From positions 62,001 through 126,000 of the forward strand of contig CAWAGP010000001.1 in assembly GCA_963781705.1 (NCBI GenBank): a stretch of 64,000 nt of DNA. Direction: 5' to 3'. Of this stretch, positions 59,197 to 64,000 are shown piece by piece. Below the pieces are notes generated by a model. It made no database searches, had not been told where the DNA came from, and saw only the letters and a list, made by a program, of their open reading frames with translations. Made by a program: the position numbers and the translations under genes. This DNA is from JALYGJ01 sp963781705. GTDB lineage: Bacteria; Chloroflexota; Limnocylindria; Limnocylindrales; CSP1-4. How positions within the stretch are numbered: the first letter of the stretch is position 1; each line of letters begins with the position of its first letter.

Positions 59197-60794
59197 GCGA
59201 TTTCGAGCTCGATCCGCAGTTCGAGGCCCGCGTCGCTCGCTGGCTGACCGAGTTCGCCGACGAGGCGCTGCGCCCCTTCGATGCTGCCGAGATCGCCCAC
59301 GCTGCGGCGATGCGCGGCAGGCGTCGCGGCTTCAGCCTGTGGCCGCGGTCGGTCGCCTGGTTGAAGCCGGTGCTCGCCATGGCGCTGCTGGCCCTGCTGC
59401 TGATCGGCGTCGGAATTGCGGGCGGCTTCATCAAGCTGCCGAACAACCACATCGCGCCCAACCCAAGCTTCCAGCCTTTCTCACCGCCACCGCCCACGCC
59501 CGCCACCTCTGGCTTGATCGTGGGGACCCCGCTGCCGGGTACGTCGGCCGCGCCGACCGTGATCCTCATGTCACCTTCCGTCGGGACGATCACTCCAGCA
59601 CCAAGCGCGACGATCATCGTGGTCACGCCGTCGCCTGAACCATCGCCCACGTCAACTCCCGAGCCGAGCCCGAGCGTCGAGCCGGCGACACCGACGCCCA
59701 GCGCCGTGCCCACCCCGACGCCCGGCGCCGTGGCCACCCCGAGCCCGACGATCGCGCCCGTGGCTGCGGTGCTCGACCTGGCCGTCGGCGACTCGCACTC
59801 GTGCGCCCTCGCCGACGATGGACGCATCTTCTGCTGGGGCGCAAACGACATGGGCCAGCTCGGTGACGGCACGCAGGACTACCGCGCTTACCCGACCGTC
59901 CCCGTCGTGGGCATCGACAACGCGACGTCCGTTAGCGCCGGCATCCGCTTCTCGTGCGCGACAAGGACTGACGGCACCGTCTGGTGCTGGGGTGAGGATC
60001 CCGGTAGTGACGGCGCGTCGGCCGTGCCGTTCCGGATACCCGGCATCGACGATGCGACGGACGTGGAGGCCGGCGGCGCCTTCGCGTGTGTGCTGCGAAT
60101 TGGTGGCGGTGTGGCCTGTTGGGGTGTCGGAAACCTCGGCCAGTTGGGCAACGGAGTGTTCGAGAGGAACAGCAGCGTGCCCGATCCTCAGCAGGTACTC
60201 GGCCTCGATGACGCGATCCAGATCAGCGCAGGTTGGAACCACGCCTGCGCGGTGAGGAGCGACCACAGCCTTTGGTGCTGGGGCGGCAACGGCGATGGCG
60301 CAACTGGCTATGGCCAACTCGGCGACGGTACGCTGGACAACAGCGCCGTGCCGGTCCAAGTGATAGGCATGGATGACGTCAAGACGGTCGCCGGTGGTGG
60401 CTGGTCGACGTGCGCCATCCGTGGCGAGGGCACGGTGTGGTGTTGGGGTTACGGCGACCAGGGGACACTCGGCGACGGCGAAGCGATCAGCAGCTCGGCG
60501 CCCGTCCAGGTCACCGGTATCGACAATGCCCAACTGCTGTCTGTCGGTTGGTACCACGCTTGCGTCAAGAGAAGCGATGACACGGTCTGGTGCTGGGGCG
60601 ATACGTCGTGGGCTTCGGCGGGCGGCGGGCCGGCGACGACGCCGGTGCAGGGGCATCAGGTCGGGCTGACCGGCGTGGCGTTCATTTCGGCCGGGGGTTC
60701 GCAGAGCGTCACAGTTATCGATCAGCGCGGCCGGGTGTGGTGGTGGGGCTTCGGCACCAACCAGACGCCGGAGCTCGTGCCCGTCGGCCCGTGA
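59193..60794 (+). CDS. single-pass membrane protein with extracytoplasmic RCC1 propeller, probable anti-sigma sensor
   Basis: 533 aa. A short cytosolic N-terminus of about 55 residues (FELDPQFEARVARWLTEFADEALRPFDAAEIAHAAAM) is followed by one transmembrane helix (VLAMALLALLLIGVGIAGGFI), a Pro/Thr/Ser-rich linker (about 85-190), then RCC1/ALPHA-tubulin-suppressor-like repeats (HSCALADDGRIFCWGANDMGQLGDGT and about five more, each with the C-x-W-G signature). It is translationally coupled (ATGA) to the ECF sigma gene, so the N-terminal segment is likely to bind that sigma. No zinc anti-sigma motif is visible. The cysteine pair in each blade suggests a disulphide-stabilised propeller outside the cell. 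Confidence 0.8.
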   Translation: MSDFELDPQFEARVARWLTEFADEALRPFDAAEIAHAAAMRGRRRGFSLWPRSVAWLKPVLAMALLALLLIGVGIAGGFIKLPNNHIAPNPSFQPFSPPPPTPATSGLIVGTPLPGTSAAPTVILMSPSVGTITPAPSATIIVVTPSPEPSPTSTPEPSPSVEPATPTPSAVPTPTPGAVATPSPTIAPVAAVLDLAVGDSHSCALADDGRIFCWGANDMGQLGDGTQDYRAYPTVPVVGIDNATSVSAGIRFSCATRTDGTVWCWGEDPGSDGASAVPFRIPGIDDATDVEAGGAFACVLRIGGGVACWGVGNLGQLGNGVFERNSSVPDPQQVLGLDDAIQISAGWNHACAVRSDHSLWCWGGNGDGATGYGQLGDGTLDNSAVPVQVIGMDDVKTVAGGGWSTCAIRGEGTVWCWGYGDQGTLGDGEAISSSAPVQVTGIDNAQLLSVGWYHACVKRSDDTVWCWGDTSWASAGGGPATTPVQGHQVGLTGVAFISAGGSQSVTVIDQRGRVWWWGFGTNQTPELVPVGP

Positions 60795-60800
60795 GAGCCA

Positions 60801-61289
60801 CTAGTGCCCCGGGGGCCAGCTCCCCATCACCTGGCGAAGGACGGCAAACTCACCCAGGTGGTAGCTGTTGTGATTGCCCACGAGCGTCAGTTCGCGCAGC
60901 AGTGTGTGCCCGGGCGTGCCATCGAGCACGGCCAGCAGGTCGCTGTCGGGGTGGAGGGCGATCGCCTCGAGTGCTTGGAGATCGGCGCGGAACTGCTCGA
61001 TGGTCCGCTGAAAGCCGGCCTCGTCCGTTTCGGCGTCCTTGGCCGGCCAATAGCCGACCGGCCATCGCGGTGACACATGTCTTCGTGGATCACGGACGTA
61101 CTCGAGGATGTCCCACTGCGTGATGCGCAGATGCTCGAGGATGTGCCACGGCGTGTAGTCGACGTTAGGGGCGCGTTGGTTGATCGCCCACGCGGGGAAG
61201 TCGGCAACGGCTTCGTCGAAGCCCATGTGAGCCGACCTTCCGTGCAGGAGTCCGGCGATCAGCAGGCGCTCCTGCTCGGCTGCCGTCAT
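60801..61289 (-). CDS. DinB-like four-helix metal-binding protein
   Basis: 162 aa, DinB/YfiT-type fold: TPWHILEHLRITQWDILEYVRD has the first His of the metal site in the second helix, and NHNSYHLGEFAVLRQVMGSW provides the later H-x-x-x-H pair. Some members are thiol (bacillithiol/mycothiol)-dependent transferases, but the substrate is unknown here. It starts at ATG 61289, 10 bp after the VanW-like gene, so it probably ends the E2-lipA-VanW operon. Confidence 0.85.
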   Translation of the reverse strand: MTAAEQERLLIAGLLHGRSAHMGFDEAVADFPAWAINQRAPNVDYTPWHILEHLRITQWDILEYVRDPRRHVSPRWPVGYWPAKDAETDEAGFQRTIEQFRADLQALEAIALHPDSDLLAVLDGTPGHTLLRELTLVGNHNSYHLGEFAVLRQVMGSWPPGH

Positions 61290-61299
61290 CGGCTTTTGA

Positions 61300-62502
61300 T
61301 CAGGGTGGCGGGCTGTCGGTCGGGGCCGTGGGAATCTCGGTCGGCGTGGCCGTGGGAATCTCGGTCGGCGTGGCCGTTGGAATCTCGGTCGGCGTGGCCG
61401 TGGGAATCTCGGTCGGCGTGGCCGTTGGAATCTCGGTCGGCGTGGCCGTTGGAATCTCGGTCGGCGTGGCCGTTGGCGTCGGGGTCGGTGTGGCCGTAGG
61501 CGTTGGGGTCGGTGTGGCCGTTGGCGTCGCGGTCGGCCGCGGAGTCGGCGAAGAAGGCGTCCTCGTCGGCGGTGGAGCTGGCGTGGGAGGCTGCTTACTC
61601 AAGGGCACCTTCGTCCCGTCCGGAGGGTCATTCGGGTAGCGGCCGACCCAGATCACGGCGTTCTCTGGCTTGTAGTGCGACCTGAACACGTCCTGGTGCA
61701 GGATCGTGCCGTCGGCCGCCCTGACCGTGCGCGTCACCACGGCGTCGAACCCGTCCATCGCCGGGAGGAACAGCTTGGCCTTGCCCGGCTTGACGCGGTC
61801 GGAGTAGAGGACGGTCGTGCTGGCGTACCTGGGATTGCTGATCCACGGGTTGGAGAAGGTCGTCGTCCGTCCGTCGTCCACTCCCCAGACCTCAAACGTG
61901 ATCTTGCGTTTCTTGCCGATGCCCTTGATCAGGATCGGCGACGACGAGTCATTGGTGAAAACGACGTTGTCACCACGCAGCCGCTTGTTGACCCAGATCG
62001 TCGCGTCGAGCCCGATCGGATAGCGGCTGATATAGAAGTCGTGGTTGGCGCGCTGGTTGATCTTGAAACCGGCGCGTACAGCGGCGTTGAACATCGCCGT
62101 CGCGGCTGAGCACAAGCCGCCGCCGATGATGCCGTCGGGCACGATCTTGCCGCCCACGATCGCCCCGCCAGACGAGTAGCCGTTGGCCACCGTATAGGGC
62201 GCGGTCAGCTTGGCGAAATTGAACTGCTGGCCGGGTTGTATGACGGTGCCGTTGATCAACTGCGCGGGGCGGCGGATGTTCTTGCCCCTCGCGTTCAGGC
62301 TGCTGGGACTGAAGTGGACCGTCCAGCTGCCGAGCAGCACCTGGCCGTTACTGCGGTGCACGCGAGCCATTCCGACCGCAGGCGCAAAGGCCAGCATGAC
62401 CACTGCCGCCACGAGCGCCAGCGCCACGGGCAGCGCGGAACGCGCAAGCAGTCTTTCACGTGCCGCCGCCGTGCTCTTGGGCGCGAGCGTCAGGCCGTCC
62501 AC
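61300..62502 (-). CDS. VanW-like secreted protein with Pro/Thr repeat tail
   Basis: 400 aa. N-terminal anchor (LPVALALVAAVVMLAFAPAVG), then a VanW-type domain: NGTVIQPGQQFNFAKLTAPYTVANGY, IIGGGLCSAATAMFNAAVRAGFKINQRANHDFYI (the GGGxCQxST-like core, here GGGLCSAAT), and YPIGLDATIW. A G5-like middle follows, then a C-terminal tail of repeated P-T-A-T-P-T-E-I. Role unknown; VanW domains occur in Gram-positive-type envelopes. It starts at GTG 62502, overlapping the lipA stop by 13 bp. Confidence 0.85.
   Translation of the reverse strand: MDGLTLAPKSTAAARERLLARSALPVALALVAAVVMLAFAPAVGMARVHRSNGQVLLGSWTVHFSPSSLNARGKNIRRPAQLINGTVIQPGQQFNFAKLTAPYTVANGYSSGGAIVGGKIVPDGIIGGGLCSAATAMFNAAVRAGFKINQRANHDFYISRYPIGLDATIWVNKRLRGDNVVFTNDSSSPILIKGIGKKRKITFEVWGVDDGRTTTFSNPWISNPRYASTTVLYSDRVKPGKAKLFLPAMDGFDAVVTRTVRAADGTILHQDVFRSHYKPENAVIWVGRYPNDPPDGTKVPLSKQPPTPAPPPTRTPSSPTPRPTATPTATPTPTPTATPTPTPTATPTEIPTATPTEIPTATPTEIPTATPTEIPTATPTEIPTATPTEIPTAPTDSPPP
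61328..61471 (-). repeat. six tandem 24-bp coding repeats (ATPTEIPT)
   Basis: Six near-identical 24-bp units (GTGGGAATCTCGGTCGGCGT plus GGCC on the plus strand), varying only GTG/GTT at the unit start. Two degenerate units (61472-61519) follow. They encode the Pro/Thr tail of the VanW-like protein. The copy number is expected to vary by slippage. Confidence 0.9.
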
Positions 62503-63470
62503 CGATACTTTCCCTCCCGTGGAACCTGGTCACGTGCATGGTAACTGGAGCGAACAAGCGGTCCTGACTCCACGTGGCGGAATCCCAACGCCAGCGCCTC
62601 AACCTTCATGGCCGCGAACTCATCGGGGTGGTAGTAGCGCTCCACGGGCAGGTGCTTCTCCGATGGACGCAGGTACTGGCCGATGGTCAGAACGTCGCAG
62701 TCGACCGCGCGCAGATCGCGGAATGCCTGACTCAACTCCTCGCGCGTTTCGCCCAGGCCGACCATCACGCTCGACTTGGTATTCACCAGGTGGCCGAACT
62801 CGTTGGCCATCTGCTTGGCATCGCGCAGCACGCCCAGCGAACGATCGTAGCGGGCACGCTTACGTACGGGCTTCTGCAGCCGCTCAATGGTCTCGATGTT
62901 GTGGTTGAGGATGTCCGGCCCCGCCTCCATCACGGTGCGCAACGGCTCCGCCCGGCCGTTGAAGTCGGGGATCAGCACCTCGACACCCATGCCCGGACAT
63001 TCGCGCCGCAGGGCGCGGATGGTCTCGGCGAAGATGTGCGCACCGCCGTCGGGCAGGTCGTCGCGCGCCACGCTGGTGACGACCACGTGCTCGAGTTGCA
63101 TTTGGGCGATCGCCTCGGCCACACGGCGTGGCTCGTCCTCGTCGTTCCAGCTTGGCCGGCCGGTCTTGACCGCGCAGAAGCCACAGGCGCGGGTGCACAC
63201 GTCGCCGAGGATCATGATCGTCGCGGTGCGCTGCTCCCAGCACTCCCCGATGTTGGGGCAGTGGGCTTCCTCGCAGACCGTATTGAGCGTGAGGCCGCGC
63301 ATGATCTTCTTGAGTTCGTGGTAGTTCTCACCGCTCGGCAGACGCGCCTTGATCCATTCCGGATGACGTCGACTATCGAGGCCGGCGCCGCCCATGGCGA
63401 TGGTCGGCGGGGCGTGCGCCCCATGCTCGGCCGCCCCCGGCGGCTGGAACATCGGCAACTCGCGGCCCAT
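62490..63470 (-). CDS. lipA: lipoyl synthase
   Basis: 326 aa radical-SAM enzyme inserting two sulphurs into octanoyl groups on E2/GcvH. The auxiliary cluster motif is CEEAHCPNIGEC (C-x4-C-x5-C), the radical-SAM motif is CTRACGFC (C-x3-C-x2-C), and NHNIETIERLQK, SSVMVGLGET, YLRPSEKHLPVERY and the C-terminal RSSYHA serine ligand are all present. It lies 22 bp downstream of the E2 gene, matching substrate and modifier. Two in-frame starts exist at the N-terminus (63470 and six codons later). Confidence 0.97.
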   Translation of the reverse strand: MGRELPMFQPPGAAEHGAHAPPTIAMGGAGLDSRRHPEWIKARLPSGENYHELKKIMRGLTLNTVCEEAHCPNIGECWEQRTATIMILGDVCTRACGFCAVKTGRPSWNDEDEPRRVAEAIAQMQLEHVVVTSVARDDLPDGGAHIFAETIRALRRECPGMGVEVLIPDFNGRAEPLRTVMEAGPDILNHNIETIERLQKPVRKRARYDRSLGVLRDAKQMANEFGHLVNTKSSVMVGLGETREELSQAFRDLRAVDCDVLTIGQYLRPSEKHLPVERYYHPDEFAAMKVEALALGFRHVESGPLVRSSYHARDQVPREGKYRWTA

Positions 63471-63492
63471 CAGGCGACACCCATCTGCGCGG

Positions 63493-64000
63493 CTACCAGA
63501 TCGCCGTGGTCGAGTCGACCGCTTCGAGCCAGCGCTTGACGTCTGCGACGAAACGACCGGCCTGCGCGCCGTCGGTGGCGCGGTGGTCGAAGCCCAGGCA
63601 CATGTTCATCATCGGCCGCACGCCGATCAGGTCGCCGTTCGGCGTCTCGACGACGACCGGCCGCTTGACGATCATCTCCATGGTCAGGATGCCCACCTGC
63701 GGCGCGTTGATGATCGGCGCAGTGATGACCGAGCCGGTCCAGCCGGTGTTATCGAGCGTGAACGTGCCGCCCTGGATGTCGTCGAGCGTCAGTTTGCCGG
63801 CGCGAGCCTTGTCGGCCAAATCGCGGACCTGGCGGTTGAGGCCATGGATGCTGAGCCGATCGGCGTTCTTGACAACGGGCACGACCAGGCCGTCGGCGAC
63901 GGCGACAGCCACGCCGAGGTTGATGTCGCGCCTGAGCCAGTGGCCCTCGTCGGTGTAGTGCGCGTTGAAGTCGGCGTGCCGCCTGAGCGCCTCGATGGTG
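63493..64000 (-). CDS. 2-oxoacid dehydrogenase E2 (dihydrolipoamide acyltransferase), C-terminal part, cut by window edge
   Basis: 169 codons visible. Catalytic acyltransferase domain: INLGVAVAVADGLVVPVVKNADRLSIHGLNRQVRDLADKARAGKL, GGTFTLDNTGWTGSVITAPIINAPQVGIL, and the active-site GFDHRATDGAQAGRF with His and Asp (H-x-x-x-D-G). The N-terminal lipoyl and E1/E3-binding domains lie beyond base 64000. The family includes the pyruvate, 2-oxoglutarate and branched-chain complexes. The class cannot be settled from this part, though a branched-chain complex would fit the isobutyryl-CoA mutase-like gene. Confidence 0.93.
   Translation of the reverse strand, partial: TIEALRRHADFNAHYTDEGHWLRRDINLGVAVAVADGLVVPVVKNADRLSIHGLNRQVRDLADKARAGKLTLDDIQGGTFTLDNTGWTGSVITAPIINAPQVGILTMEMIVKRPVVVETPNGDLIGVRPMMNMCLGFDHRATDGAQAGRFVADVKRWLEAVDSTTAIW

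Noticed and set aside
61328..61519. Regularly spaced short repeats that could suggest a CRISPR array
   Set aside because: Units are contiguous with no spacers and encode a Pro/Thr tail in frame.
61328..61639. Plus-strand frame encoding GISVGVAV repeats (glycine/valine-rich protein)
   Set aside because: Antisense reading of the VanW-tail repeats; no start signals and no function.

Overview
This 64 kb window is a GC-rich bacterial chromosome segment packed with short operons. It has no prophage, IS element or CRISPR array. Proline/threonine-rich tails, many small zinc-ribbon proteins, a BldC-like HTH, F420-type enzymes, actinobacteria-like NHEJ parts and secreted RCC1/VanW proteins fit a Chloroflexota lineage (perhaps the Limnocylindria/Ellin6529 type). 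A high-GC actinobacterium is the main alternative. This is an inference from style; there is no rRNA or marker phylogeny here.

Layout. 1-7.2 kb: folE (cut by the left edge), a hotdog thioesterase, an alpha/beta hydrolase without a catalytic serine, a zincin, zinc-ribbon proteins, and an ArsR-thioredoxin operon. 7.5-16.8 kb: an acyl-CoA mutase large subunit with isobutyryl-CoA mutase-type active-site residues, a J-domain protein, an ATP-dependent DNA ligase and a LigD-type polymerase (dispersed NHEJ parts), pyrophosphatase and nitroreductase. 16.9-23.3 kb: a degenerate cupredoxin, an acyl-CoA dehydrogenase, a BldC-like regulator, a compact OLD-like ATPase/TOPRIM protein, and an ABC-2 exporter.

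23.4-34.4 kb is the most distinctive region. It is a divergent catabolic cluster reminiscent of the ygeW-ssnA-xdhD purine/ureide cluster of gut bacteria. The left arm encodes two fold-type-II PLP enzymes, two different carbamoyltransferases and carbamate kinase, joined by ATGA overlaps. The right arm encodes a fused FeS-molybdopterin dehydrogenase, an SsnA-like aminohydrolase and a PreA-like flavoprotein with two [4Fe-4S] motifs. The apparent logic is to oxidise and open a purine-like heterocycle, phosphorolyse ureido groups to carbamoyl phosphate, and make ATP with ArcC. The right arm carries five single-base insertions within 2 kb, which points to local assembly error or very recent decay.

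34.5-46.2 kb: GNAT, small secreted and membrane proteins (two genes are under 60 codons), a recombinase remnant beside tRNA-Arg, a GT-C-like membrane protein, a MarR-RND efflux operon, and tRNA-Glu. 46.2-64 kb: DUF1015 with a second serine-less hydrolase, acetyl-CoA synthetase, a SpoU methyltransferase, acyl-CoA dehydrogenase, YaaA, an ADA-family deaminase, an ECF sigma factor coupled to a membrane RCC1-propeller protein, and E2-lipA-VanW-DinB (the E2 gene is cut by the right edge).

Two genome-style signals recur. Many first-in-operon genes have a TANNNT-like -10 ending 6-7 nt before the start codon and no Shine-Dalgarno, which is the signature of leaderless mRNA; this also fixes many starts below. 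A family of imperfect intergenic repeats with GATTCCG-type termini is also suggested.
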